Of a stretch of 64,000 nt of DNA, positions 8,266 through 16,302 are shown in pieces. Position numbers and translations under genes: made by a program. The stretch is taken from positions 1,116,001 through 1,180,000 of the forward strand of contig JAWLAG010000001.1 of assembly GCA_041395505.1 (NCBI GenBank). The letters run 5' to 3'. The notes beneath the pieces are model-generated. The model made no database searches. It was not told the origin of the DNA and was given only the letters and a program-made list of their open reading frames with translations. Source of the DNA: Steroidobacteraceae bacterium (GTDB lineage Bacteria > Pseudomonadota > Gammaproteobacteria > Steroidobacterales > Steroidobacteraceae). The stretch's first letter is position 1, and each line of letters opens with the position of its first letter.

Positions 8266-9612
8266 ATGTTGCCTGTCATCGCGCTCGTCGGTCGCCCCAA
8301 TGTCGGCAAGTCGACGCTGTTCAATCGGCTGACCGCCAGTCGCGCTGCCATAGTCGCTGATGAGCCCGGCGTCACGCGCGACCGGCAGTACGGTCGTTGC
8401 CGTATCGGCGATCTGCCGTGCATCGTCATCGACACCGGTGGGCTGACCGAGGCTGCCGGCACCGTCGAGACACAGATGCAGCGCCAGGCAGAGCGCGCAA
8501 TCACCGAGGCCGACCGGATCATTTTCATTGTCGATGCGCGCGACGGCCTCACCACGGCCGATGAGAGCATCGCCGCCTCGCTGCGACGCGCCGGCAAGCC
8601 CGTGACCGTCGCGGTCAATAAATGCGAGGGGCGTGACGAGGCGATCGTTACCGCTGAATTCCATGCGCTGGGACTCGGCGAACCCGTCGCAATCGCCGCC
8701 GCACATGGCTCGGGCGTCGATGAGCTGCTGCAGGCGGCGCTCGCTGGCTGCGAATCCGCGTCCGCGCCGGAGGAGGAAGCGGATGGCATCATCCGTGTGG
8801 CCATCGTCGGTCGTCCCAATGTCGGCAAATCGACCCTGGTCAATCGGTTGGTTGGCGATGAACGCGTGATCGCAGCCGACGAGCCCGGTACGACCCGCGA
8901 CAGCATCCATGTGCCATTCGAGCGCGACGGCCAGCGCTTCGAGTTGATCGATACGGCTGGCATGCGCCGCCGTGGCCGAATCGACGAGGGTGTCGAGCAA
9001 TTCAGTGTCGCCCGAGCACTGCAGGCGATGGCATCGGCGCACGTTGTCATCGTCATGATCGATGCCCACGAGGTCGTCGCCGAGCAGGATGCGAGCATTC
9101 TGGGCATGGCGCTCGACGAGGGTCGTGCGCTGCTCATCGCCGTGAACAAATGGGACGGCATCGCGGCGGAGCAGCGCGACGAGATCCGCAACCAGCTGCA
9201 GCTGCGGCTCGATTTCGTCCCTTATGCGCCGGTGCATTTCATTTCAGCGCGTCACGGCACAGGTGTTGGCGAACTGGCGGAATCCGTGGTTCGCGCCTAC
9301 CAATCCGCAATGCGCGCCATGCCGACGCCCGAGCTCACCCGCGTGCTCGAGGCGGCCATCGCGGCGCACCAGCCACCACTCGTGCGTGGTCGGCGCATCA
9401 AACTGCGCTATGCCCACCAGGGTGGCAGGAATCCGCCGCGCATCGTCGTGCACGGTGGCCAGACGCGCGCGGTCCCCGCAGCTTACCAGCGCTATCTGGC
9501 GAATCGCTTCCGTGAGCACTTCGACCTGTATGCCACGCCGGTGTTCATGGATTTTCGCAGCGACGAAAACCCCTATGCGGCCCGCGGAGGTCGCCGATCA
9601 GGGAAGCCATAG
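8266..9612 (+). CDS. der: GTPase Der (EngA)
   Basis: 448 residues with two consecutive GTPase domains, each with an intact P-loop G-R-P-N-V-G-K-S-T (near residues 8 and 181), D-T-G-G or D-T-A-G-M switch II, and N-K-x-D/E type G4 motifs (V-N-K-C-E and V-N-K-W-D). The C-terminal KH-like domain ends with a basic tail. Der is needed for 50S ribosome maturation. Its last 15 bases overlap the 3' end of the convergent peptidase gene at 9598. Confidence 0.97.
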   Translation: MLPVIALVGRPNVGKSTLFNRLTASRAAIVADEPGVTRDRQYGRCRIGDLPCIVIDTGGLTEAAGTVETQMQRQAERAITEADRIIFIVDARDGLTTADESIAASLRRAGKPVTVAVNKCEGRDEAIVTAEFHALGLGEPVAIAAAHGSGVDELLQAALAGCESASAPEEEADGIIRVAIVGRPNVGKSTLVNRLVGDERVIAADEPGTTRDSIHVPFERDGQRFELIDTAGMRRRGRIDEGVEQFSVARALQAMASAHVVIVMIDAHEVVAEQDASILGMALDEGRALLIAVNKWDGIAAEQRDEIRNQLQLRLDFVPYAPVHFISARHGTGVGELAESVVRAYQSAMRAMPTPELTRVLEAAIAAHQPPLVRGRRIKLRYAHQGGRNPPRIVVHGGQTRAVPAAYQRYLANRFREHFDLYATPVFMDFRSDENPYAARGGRRSGKP

Positions 9613-10443
9613 CGCCGGGTCGACCATCACGCCATTCAGCGCGACACCGAAATGCAGGTGCGCGCCGGTCACACGGCCGGTTGCGCCGACGAGACCGAGT
9701 TGCGCACCGCGCTCGAGTTTAGTGCCCGGCGTGACGTCGATGCGGCTCAGGTGGCAGTAGATCGTGACCAGCCCCTGGCCATGATCAACGATGACCGTAT
9801 TGCCGTTGAAGAAATAATCGCCCGTGTTGCTCACCGTGCCATCCGCGGCGACGGCGATCGGCGTGCCGGCTGGTGCGGCGATATCCATACCACTATGGGG
9901 GCTGCGCGCCTGTCCGTTGAACATGCGCCGCAGCCCGAATGAACTCGATCGAGGGCCAGTGACCGGCGCTGCGAGCCGCAGCGTCGTCGGTGCGGTGGCG
10001 GTGAATTCGCCGAGCGCCGCGACGATCACCGCGCGCTCCCTGCTTGCGCGCGCTTCGTCATCGGCCGAGAGGTTCACCTGTCGCGCTGGCACCTTGAGCT
10101 TCTGCACGGCGTAGCTGTGGTCGGCGACGTCGAATTGCACCGTCCTCGCCGGCGCCCCGGCAGTTTCGACTTCGAGAGCCGCTTTGCCAACGGGCTGCGC
10201 GAGTGCAATGCCCACGAGGGCTTGCCAGTTCTCGGCGCCGCGCAACAGCATGACTTCATGGTCGTCGAATCGTGCGCTCGCCTGCGACGTGATGGGCACG
10301 CCCGTGTCGATGAGCGTGATACCGCCCGGCACGCTGCGCAATTGCGGCAATTGCGGCGCGGCGGCGACATCGGCGGCCAGCGTCACGTCGGCCGCATGAC
10401 CGCAGAAAAGCAGTACTGCAATCAATCGGTATCCGTATGTCAT
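9598..10443 (-). CDS. Secreted M23-family metallopeptidase (LytM domain)
   Basis: 281 residues with an N-terminal signal peptide (Y-R-L-I-A-V-L-L-F-C-G-H-A). The C-terminal half is an M23 LytM domain: S-S-F-G-L-R-R-M-F-N-G, first zinc ligands in H-S-G-M-D-I-A-A, and the final H-L-H-F-G motif, so the catalytic set is complete. Such proteins cut peptidoglycan cross-bridges. The middle part (about residues 30-150) has no match I recognise. The start ATG at 10443-10441 overlaps the xseA stop by four bases, so the two are coupled on the minus strand. The 3' end overlaps der by 15 bases. Confidence 0.88.
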   Translation of the reverse strand: MTYGYRLIAVLLFCGHAADVTLAADVAAAPQLPQLRSVPGGITLIDTGVPITSQASARFDDHEVMLLRGAENWQALVGIALAQPVGKAALEVETAGAPARTVQFDVADHSYAVQKLKVPARQVNLSADDEARASRERAVIVAALGEFTATAPTTLRLAAPVTGPRSSSFGLRRMFNGQARSPHSGMDIAAPAGTPIAVAADGTVSNTGDYFFNGNTVIVDHGQGLVTIYCHLSRIDVTPGTKLERGAQLGLVGATGRVTGAHLHFGVALNGVMVDPALWLP

Positions 10444-11801
10444 GGTTTGGTCACTTTCGCATGCAATTCGCCCTTGGCAAGCCGCGCCTTGATGGTATCG
10501 CCGTCCGTCAGTTCGTCGGCGTTGCGCAGGATGCGGCCGTTGTCGCCCCGGGTCACGATGGCAAATCCTCGATCGAGGGTGGCAAGAGGGCTGACGGCCT
10601 GCAGCGTTGCGCTGGCTGCGCGCAGGCGCTGAGCGGCCGAATCGAGGCGCGTCCGTGCCGCGACGTCGAGGCGCCGCCCGAGTGCCGCAACGGTCATCGA
10701 GAGTTGCTGCACCCGGCGTTCCGGCGACAGCCGCAGCAGTGCCGACCGCGCTTCGCTCCATCGTGTGCGCCTGACCAGGATGACATGGCGCATGCTGTGC
10801 GCCATGCGCATTTCGAGTTCATCGAGGCGCTGGGCGAGGTATTGAAGCCGTTGGCCCGGGTGGGCCCTGCCAAGCTGCAAGGTCGCGGCATGCAAGCGGT
10901 GCCGTGCATCGCCGAGGGCGCGGCGCATGCCAATGATCAACCGGCCGAGCGTTCGCTGCAGCGCGGCAAGGTAGACCTCTGCATCCGGCACGACCTGCAG
11001 GGCCGCGGCCGACGGCGTTGCGGCGCGAAGGTCGGCGACGAAATCGGCGATGGTGACGTCGGTTTCATGGCCGACGGCACTCACCACCGGAATCTCAGAC
11101 GCGGCGATGGCCCTCGCCAGGGTCTCGTCATTGAACGCCCACAGGTCCTCGAGCGAGCCACCGCCGCGCGCCAGAATGAGCACATCGCATTCTGCGCGTT
11201 GGTTGGCTGTGCGCAGCGCCTGCACGAGCCGCGGAGCCGCCGTCCTGCCCTGGACCTGCGCGGGATAGACGATGATCCGCACTGGCGGGAAGCGCTGTCT
11301 CAGTACCTTGATGATATCGCGTACGGCAGCGCCGCTCGGCGAGGTGATGATGCCGACCCGTTGCGGTATCGGCGGCAGCGGTCGTTTACGTTCGCTCGCG
11401 AACAGTCCTTCGGCAGCAAGTTTTCGCTTCAGTTCCTCGAATTCGCGGCGCAGCGCGCCTTCACCGGATTCCTCGAGTACGTCGACGATGAATTGGTAAT
11501 CGCCGCGCGGCTCGTAAAGACCGACGCGGCCACGGGCGAGCACGGTCAGGCCATCACCCGGCGCAAAGCGTACGGCGCCGTTGCGATTGCGGAACATGGC
11601 GCAACGGACCTGGGCGTCCCGGTCCTTCAGTGTGAAATACCAATGGCCGGACGCAGGGCGGGCGAGGTTCGAAATCTCCCCCTCGACCCAGAGCACCGGC
11701 AGGCCGCCCTCCAGCAGCAGCCGGACCTCGCGGTTGAGCCGCCCGACGGTATAGATATCGCGTTCCCGGGCCGTGCCGGGCGGAGTGTCGGGGGATGACA
11801 T
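10440..11801 (-). CDS. xseA: Exodeoxyribonuclease VII large subunit
   Basis: 453 residues, typical for XseA. An N-terminal OB-fold (about residues 15-110, Y-T-V-G-R-L-N-R-E-V-R) precedes the catalytic domain with the conserved V-G-I-I-T-S-P-S-G-A-A-V-R-D, the A-R-G-G-G-S-x-E-D-L-W motif and A-V-G-H-E-T-D. The long helical C-terminal part follows. With XseB it degrades single-stranded DNA. Lies back to back with guaB, sharing a short intergenic region (11802-11872), which is also the arrangement in E. coli. Confidence 0.96.
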   Translation of the reverse strand: MSSPDTPPGTARERDIYTVGRLNREVRLLLEGGLPVLWVEGEISNLARPASGHWYFTLKDRDAQVRCAMFRNRNGAVRFAPGDGLTVLARGRVGLYEPRGDYQFIVDVLEESGEGALRREFEELKRKLAAEGLFASERKRPLPPIPQRVGIITSPSGAAVRDIIKVLRQRFPPVRIIVYPAQVQGRTAAPRLVQALRTANQRAECDVLILARGGGSLEDLWAFNDETLARAIAASEIPVVSAVGHETDVTIADFVADLRAATPSAAALQVVPDAEVYLAALQRTLGRLIIGMRRALGDARHRLHAATLQLGRAHPGQRLQYLAQRLDELEMRMAHSMRHVILVRRTRWSEARSALLRLSPERRVQQLSMTVAALGRRLDVAARTRLDSAAQRLRAASATLQAVSPLATLDRGFAIVTRGDNGRILRNADELTDGDTIKARLAKGELHAKVTKP

Positions 11802-11809
11802 CGAAACAG

Positions 11810-11838
11810 TTTACCCTTGCTGGCCGAGTGCGTAGAAT
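11810..11838 (+). promoter_or_regulatory. Probable sigma-70 promoter of guaBA
   Basis: TTTACC at 11810-11815, a 17-base spacer and TAGAAT at 11833-11838 (5 of 6 to consensus), 34 bases before the guaB ATG and inside the divergent xseA-guaB gap. Confidence 0.55.
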
Positions 11839-11872
11839 GCGCCGTCCAATTCTCCTGGACATTCCCTGCCGC

Positions 11873-13339
11873 ATGCGAATTCTCGAAGAAGCACTGACCT
11901 TCGACGACGTCCTGTTGGTTCCAGCCTACTCGGAGGTCCTGCCGCGCGAGGTCGACCTCTCCACGCAGGTAACCCGCCGCATCCGCCTCAACCTGCCGAT
12001 CATGTCGGCGGCCATGGATACGGTCACAGAAGCGCGTCTCGCCATCGCCATCGCCCAGGAGGGTGGCATCGGCATCGTGCACAAGAGCATGTCCATTGCC
12101 GACCAGGCCGCCGAGGTTTCGACGGTCAAGAAATTCGAGAGCGGCGTCATCCAGAATCCCATCACGGTCAAGCCCGACCTCACCGTGCGCGAAGTGCTCT
12201 CGCTCACCCGCGCCCACGGCATCTCCGGCGTGCCGGTCGTGCAGGACGGCAAGGTCGTCGGCATCGTCACCCATCGCGACCTGCGTTTCGTCGAGAAGCT
12301 CGACGAACCCGTCTCGCGCATCATGACGCCGAAGGAGCGACTGGTGACGGTGCGCGAGAATGCGCCGCGCAACGAAGTACAGGCTTTGCTCCATAAGCAC
12401 CGCATCGAGAAGGTCCTGGTCGTGGGCGATCGCGGCGAGCTGCGCGGGTTGATCACGGTCAAGGACATCCAGAAGGCGAGCGATCGCCCTAATGCCTGCA
12501 AGGATGCGAGCGGGCGACTGCGGGTCGGAGCGGCGGTCGGCACTTCGCCCGACACGATTGATCGGGTAGCGGCGCTCGTGGAAGCGGGCGTCGATATCGT
12601 AGTGGTCGACACATCGCATGGCCATTCGCTTGGCGTGCTGCGCACGGTCGAGGCCATCAAGAAACGATTTGCCGATGTCGATGTAGTGGGCGGCAACATC
12701 GTCACGGCGGATGCCGCGCTCGCGCTCGCGGATGCGGGGGCCGATGGCGTCAAGGTCGGCATCGGCCCGGGTTCGATCTGCACGACGCGGATCGTTGCCG
12801 GCGTCGGCGTGCCGCAGATTTCTGCGGTGGCCACCGTCGCGGAGACACTCGCCAGGCGCGGCCTGCCGCTCATCGCCGATGGCGGCATCCGTTATTCGGG
12901 CGACATCGCCAAGGCATTGGTCGCCGGCGCCCATGCCGTCATGATCGGTGGGTTGTTCGCCGGCACCGAGGAATCGCCCGGCGAAGTCGAGCTCTACCAG
13001 GGTGCCTCGTACAAGTCTTATCGCGGCATGGGATCGCTGGGTGCAATGGCTGAGCGGCACGGTTCGAGCGATCGCTACTTCCAGGATACGACCACCGAAC
13101 TCGAGAAGCTGGTTCCTGAAGGTATCGAGGGCCGCGTGCCCTACAAAGGCAGCCTGGTTGCCATCCTGCATCAGCTGACGGGCGGTCTGCGCGCGGCGAT
13201 GGGTTATACCGGCAGTTCCAGCATCGAGGAGATGCGCACCCGTCCGCAGTTCGTGCGCATCACCACGGCGGGTGTGCGCGAGAGCCACGTGCACGACGTG
13301 ACCATTACCAAGGAAGCGCCGAACTATCGCGTCTCATGA
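11873..13339 (+). CDS. guaB: IMP dehydrogenase
   Basis: 488 residues from ATG at 11873, the same length as E. coli GuaB. It oxidises IMP to XMP, the rate-limiting step to GMP. Two CBS domains occupy about residues 92-210. The catalytic loop carries G-P-G-S-I-C-T-T-R (C303), and the flap has the R-Y-F and E-G-I-E-G-R-V-P-Y-K-G elements. A longer in-frame start at 11795 would run into the promoter and adds no conserved sequence. The stop overlaps the guaA start (ATGA), giving a coupled guaBA operon. Confidence 0.97.
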   Translation: MRILEEALTFDDVLLVPAYSEVLPREVDLSTQVTRRIRLNLPIMSAAMDTVTEARLAIAIAQEGGIGIVHKSMSIADQAAEVSTVKKFESGVIQNPITVKPDLTVREVLSLTRAHGISGVPVVQDGKVVGIVTHRDLRFVEKLDEPVSRIMTPKERLVTVRENAPRNEVQALLHKHRIEKVLVVGDRGELRGLITVKDIQKASDRPNACKDASGRLRVGAAVGTSPDTIDRVAALVEAGVDIVVVDTSHGHSLGVLRTVEAIKKRFADVDVVGGNIVTADAALALADAGADGVKVGIGPGSICTTRIVAGVGVPQISAVATVAETLARRGLPLIADGGIRYSGDIAKALVAGAHAVMIGGLFAGTEESPGEVELYQGASYKSYRGMGSLGAMAERHGSSDRYFQDTTTELEKLVPEGIEGRVPYKGSLVAILHQLTGGLRAAMGYTGSSSIEEMRTRPQFVRITTAGVRESHVHDVTITKEAPNYRVS

Positions 13340-14931
13340 GCCGCCCAGCGTCGCCCCACGCGAACATCCATGACGATCGCATACTGATACTGGACTTCGG
13401 CGCCCAGTACACGCAATTGATCGCGCGTCGGGTGCGCGAGCTCGGCGTCTACTGCGAGATTCATCCCTGGGACATGGACGATGCGGCCCTGCGCGCCTTC
13501 GCGCCGCGCGGCATCGTGCTCTCGGGTGGTCCCGAGTCCGTGACCGCGACCGAACCGCCGCGCGCGCCTCAGGCGGCGTTCGATGTCGGCGTGCCGCTCC
13601 TTGGCATCTGCTACGGCATGCAGACCATGGCGCAGCAGCTGGGCGGGCGCGTGCAGGGCTCGGATCATCGCGAGTTCGGTTATGCCGAGGTGACGGTAGT
13701 CGGCAGCGATCGCCTGCTGACCGGCCTTTCCGACCGGCGCGACACCGACGGCCGTGCGGTGCTCGACGTCTGGATGAGCCACGGCGATCGGGTTGAGACG
13801 CTGCCCGACGGATTCACGGTTACGGGTTCATCGCGTAATGCGCCCATCGCCGCCATGGCCGATGAACGTCGCCGCTACTATGGCGTGCAGTTCCACCCGG
13901 AAGTCACGCACACCTTGCAGGGCCGCGGCATCCTCGAGCATTTCGTGCGCGAGATCGCGGGCTGCCGCGCGCTGTGGACGGCAGGCAGCATCATCGATGA
14001 TGCCATCGCGCGGGTGTGCGATGTCGTCGGGAAGGGTCGCGTGCTGCTCGGACTCTCGGGCGGTGTCGATTCTTCGGTGGTGGCCGCGCTATTGCATCGT
14101 GCCATCGGCGCGCAACTCACCTGCGTGTTCGTTGACCATGGCCTGCTGCGCCACAGGGAAGGCGACCAGGTGATGGCGGTGTTCGCCGAGCACCTCGGCG
14201 TGCGGGTCATCCGCGTCAACGCGGCGGAGCGCTTCATGTCGGCGCTCGCAGGCGTCACCGACCCGGAGCACAAGCGCAAGATTATCGGTGGGCTCTTCGT
14301 CGAGGTCTTCGAGGAGGAGGCAGGCAAGCTCGAGGGCATCGACTTCCTCGCGCAGGGGACGATCTACCCGGACGTCATCGAATCGGCGGGCGCGAAGACC
14401 GGCAAGGCGCATGTGATCAAATCGCACCACAATGTGGCGGGGTTGCCGGCGCACATGCGCATGAAGCTGGTGGAGCCGTTGCGGGAGCTTTTCAAGGACG
14501 AGGTGCGACGCATCGGGCTCGAGCTCGGTTTGCCTGCCGCGATGATCAACCGGCATCCGTTCCCGGGACCGGGCCTTGGGGTGCGCATCCTGGGTGAAGT
14601 GCGTGCCGATTACGCCGATGTGTTGCGCCTCGCTGATCACATCTTCATTGAGGAGCTGCGCGCGCACGACCTGTACGACAAGACCAGTCAGGCCTTCGCG
14701 GTATTCCTCCCCGTGAAGTCGGTGGGTGTCACCGGCGACGGCCGGCGCTATGAGCACGTCATCGCACTGCGCGCGGTCGAGACCATCGACTTCATGACTG
14801 CGCGCTGGGCGCATCTGCCCTATGATTTCCTCGACCACGTCTCGCGGCGTATCGTCAACGAGATCGCCGGCATCTCGCGCGTGGTCTATGACATCTCCGG
14901 GAAGCCGCCGGCGACGATCGAGTGGGAGTGA
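13336..14931 (+). CDS. guaA: GMP synthase, glutamine-hydrolysing
   Basis: 531 residues. The N-terminal class I glutamine amidotransferase domain has the nucleophile C92 in G-I-C-Y-G-M and the His/Glu pair in F-H-P-E-V-T-H. The ATP-pyrophosphatase domain has the P-loop L-S-G-G-V-D-S-S. The C-terminal dimerisation domain ends in the conserved T-I-E-W-E. The last 19 bases (14913-14931), encoding that tail, recur three times downstream and appear to be the attachment site for the accessory region that follows. The gene itself is intact. Confidence 0.97.
   Translation: MSRPASPHANIHDDRILILDFGAQYTQLIARRVRELGVYCEIHPWDMDDAALRAFAPRGIVLSGGPESVTATEPPRAPQAAFDVGVPLLGICYGMQTMAQQLGGRVQGSDHREFGYAEVTVVGSDRLLTGLSDRRDTDGRAVLDVWMSHGDRVETLPDGFTVTGSSRNAPIAAMADERRRYYGVQFHPEVTHTLQGRGILEHFVREIAGCRALWTAGSIIDDAIARVCDVVGKGRVLLGLSGGVDSSVVAALLHRAIGAQLTCVFVDHGLLRHREGDQVMAVFAEHLGVRVIRVNAAERFMSALAGVTDPEHKRKIIGGLFVEVFEEEAGKLEGIDFLAQGTIYPDVIESAGAKTGKAHVIKSHHNVAGLPAHMRMKLVEPLRELFKDEVRRIGLELGLPAAMINRHPFPGPGLGVRILGEVRADYADVLRLADHIFIEELRAHDLYDKTSQAFAVFLPVKSVGVTGDGRRYEHVIALRAVETIDFMTARWAHLPYDFLDHVSRRIVNEIAGISRVVYDISGKPPATIEWE
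14913..14931 (+). repeat. attL-like core: 3' end of guaA
   Basis: GACGATCGAGTGGGAGTGA, the final codons of guaA including its stop. Near-identical copies lie at 26995-27013 (17 of 19), 30364-30382 (18 of 19) and 33492-33510 (16 of 19), all direct. The 3' end of guaA is a known integration target for tyrosine-recombinase islands. Confidence 0.85.
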
Positions 14932-15007
14932 TTAGGTGCCTTTCGCGGTCTATCCGTGACCCACGAAATGCGAACCTAAGTTACTGAATAATAATAGATA
15001 ACCTTTC

Positions 15008-15060
15008 TGGACCTATCGCCATCTATCGGCGCCAAGCGGGACACTCTGACGGTAAAACTG
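15008..15060 (+). repeat. Truncated copy of the island right-end repeat
   Basis: TCTATCGGCGCCAAGCGG (15022-15039) and TGACGGTAAA (15047-15056) match blocks of the 133-bp repeat found at 26881, 30250 and 33378, but the spacing between blocks is 12 bases shorter. The copy is cut at 15060 by the IS6 end, so its core is gone. A further TCGCGGTCTATC block, identical to one in the 26881 copy, sits at 14943-14954 directly behind guaA. Confidence 0.55.
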
Positions 15061-15895
15061 GGTTCTGGTGCATTGGCGTCCGAGCCCTAGAATCCGCGTC
15101 CCAATCGGAGGACGGACCGGATGGCCAGACGTATCGCGCGCGACCCGATCTACAGCGGCCGTCGCTTTTCCGCCGAAACCATCGAGACGTGCGTGCGCTG
15201 GTACATCACGTATCGCCTGAGCTATCGGGATCTGGTCGCGATGATGGCGGAGCAGGGGATCGTTCTGTCCCACACGACCATCATGCGCTGGGTGCTGCGA
15301 TACGTCCCCGAGTACGAGCGGCGCTGGTCTCGGTTCGCGCGATCGCCGGGGTCGTCCTGGCGCATGGACGAAACGGCAGTGTCGGTCCGAGGAGGGCGTC
15401 ACTACCTGTATCGCGCCGTGGATCGATCTGGGAAGTCGGTCGCGTCGCTGCTCTGCAATGATCGAACCATGGAGGCCGCGCAGGCATTTTTCCGTGCGGC
15501 CGTCAGCCAGGAAGGCGTGCCTTGGCCCGCGAAGATCAACGTCGATGGCAACAGCGCGACGCACCGTGGCCTGCGGTTGCTGGGCGATGAGGACCGTCGA
15601 TGGCAGGGCGTGGAAGTACGGGCGCGGCGCTATCTGAACAACGTGGTCGAGCAGGATCATCGCGCCATCAAGCAGCGGTGTGCGCCGATGCTCGGCTTGA
15701 AGGGTTTCCACTCGGCGGCGATCACGCTCGCCGGAATTGAACTCGCCCATCGCATACGCAAGCGGCAGTACACGTTGCCGACGGGCACGAAAAGGTGGCC
15801 GGGTTCCTTGAAGGCGTCGTGGGAGGTGGCGCTCAACGATTCCGGTTCGCCAGTGCCTCGCGGCGTCGACCAAACTACGCCAATGCACCAGAACT
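15061..15895 (+). mobile_element. IS6-family insertion sequence
   Basis: About 835 bp bounded by inverted repeats: 15061-15079 reads GGTTCTGGTGCATTGGCGT and 15877-15895 is its reverse complement except for the outermost base. The 8-base flanks (TAAAACTG on the left, CAGCAGAG on the right) do not match, so no target duplication remains. This suggests that a deletion or recombination next to the element removed one flank, as IS6 elements often do. It carries one transposase gene, which reads out of the right end. Confidence 0.85.
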
Positions 15896-16302
15896 CAGCA
15901 GAGCGTCCCAAGCCGCCGCGCGAGCGAGGCCACGTCGAGGGATCGGTACGGTATCCGCGGAAGATCTTCTTCGGCGGAGGCCTGTATCTGCTGGTCAGGC
16001 CTGAGGGCGGGCGGTACTGGCACTACCAATACCGGTACGGCAGCAAGCGAAAGACGCTCTCGCTCGGGACCTCACCTGATGTCCCGACTGCGCTGGCCCA
16101 GGCGCGCCACCGCGCCGCGCGGAGTCTGCTCGCGGCCGGCATCGATCCGTCGCTGCGGCGGCGCGAAGTGCGGCAGGTGGCCGGTGAAGGTCTCCCCGAG
16201 GCCGCAGAATTTCCGGGGATCTGGCGTCAGATTGGAGGCCGATCGGCGTCGCATGTGATCAATTCCGCGAGTACGGGCTTACGCCTTACTGGTCAGACTT
16301 GA
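15121..16302 (+). CDS. IS6-family transposase fused in frame to integrase N-terminal remnant
   Basis: 393 codons, a chimera. Residues 1 to about 252 are an IS6-type DDE transposase with D83 (R-M-D-E-T), D142 (V-D-G-N-S) and E178 (N-V-V-E-Q-D-H), plus an N-terminal helix-turn-helix region. The frame has no stop before the right inverted repeat, which is read as residues 253-259. It continues into flanking DNA, where residues 281-350 match the DUF4102 N-terminal domain of P4-type integrases (G-G-G-L-Y-L-L-V-R-P, then K-T-L-S-L-G-x-x-P-D-V and L-L-A-A-G-I-D-P). The last 45 residues look random. The transposase half may be active; the tail is unlikely to matter. The 3' end overlaps the convergent ATPase gene by 24 bases. 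Confidence 0.8.
   Translation: MARRIARDPIYSGRRFSAETIETCVRWYITYRLSYRDLVAMMAEQGIVLSHTTIMRWVLRYVPEYERRWSRFARSPGSSWRMDETAVSVRGGRHYLYRAVDRSGKSVASLLCNDRTMEAAQAFFRAAVSQEGVPWPAKINVDGNSATHRGLRLLGDEDRRWQGVEVRARRYLNNVVEQDHRAIKQRCAPMLGLKGFHSAAITLAGIELAHRIRKRQYTLPTGTKRWPGSLKASWEVALNDSGSPVPRGVDQTTPMHQNSAERPKPPRERGHVEGSVRYPRKIFFGGGLYLLVRPEGGRYWHYQYRYGSKRKTLSLGTSPDVPTALAQARHRAARSLLAAGIDPSLRRREVRQVAGEGLPEAAEFPGIWRQIGGRSASHVINSASTGLRLTGQT
15955..16180 (+). pseudogene. Remnant of P4-type tyrosine integrase (DUF4102 domain only)
   Basis: The island's own integrase, judged by position next to the guaA att core and by sequence. The G-G-G-L-Y-L-L-V motif, W-H-Y-Q-Y-R-Y-G, K-T-L-S-L-G and the A-R-x-x-A-x-x-L-L-A-A-G-I-D-P segment are the arm-binding N-terminal domain of this family. 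About 20 N-terminal residues were lost to the IS6 insertion, and the entire core-binding and catalytic domain (R-H-R-Y) is missing after about 16180. The read-through frame of the transposase gene includes it. Confidence 0.8.

Noticed and set aside
10440..11798. Long plus-strand frame of 453 codons
   Set aside because: Pure antisense shadow of xseA.
15121..16302. A novel transposase-integrase fusion enzyme
   Set aside because: The fusion includes the IS inverted repeat and lacks the integrase catalytic domain, so it is an accident of insertion.
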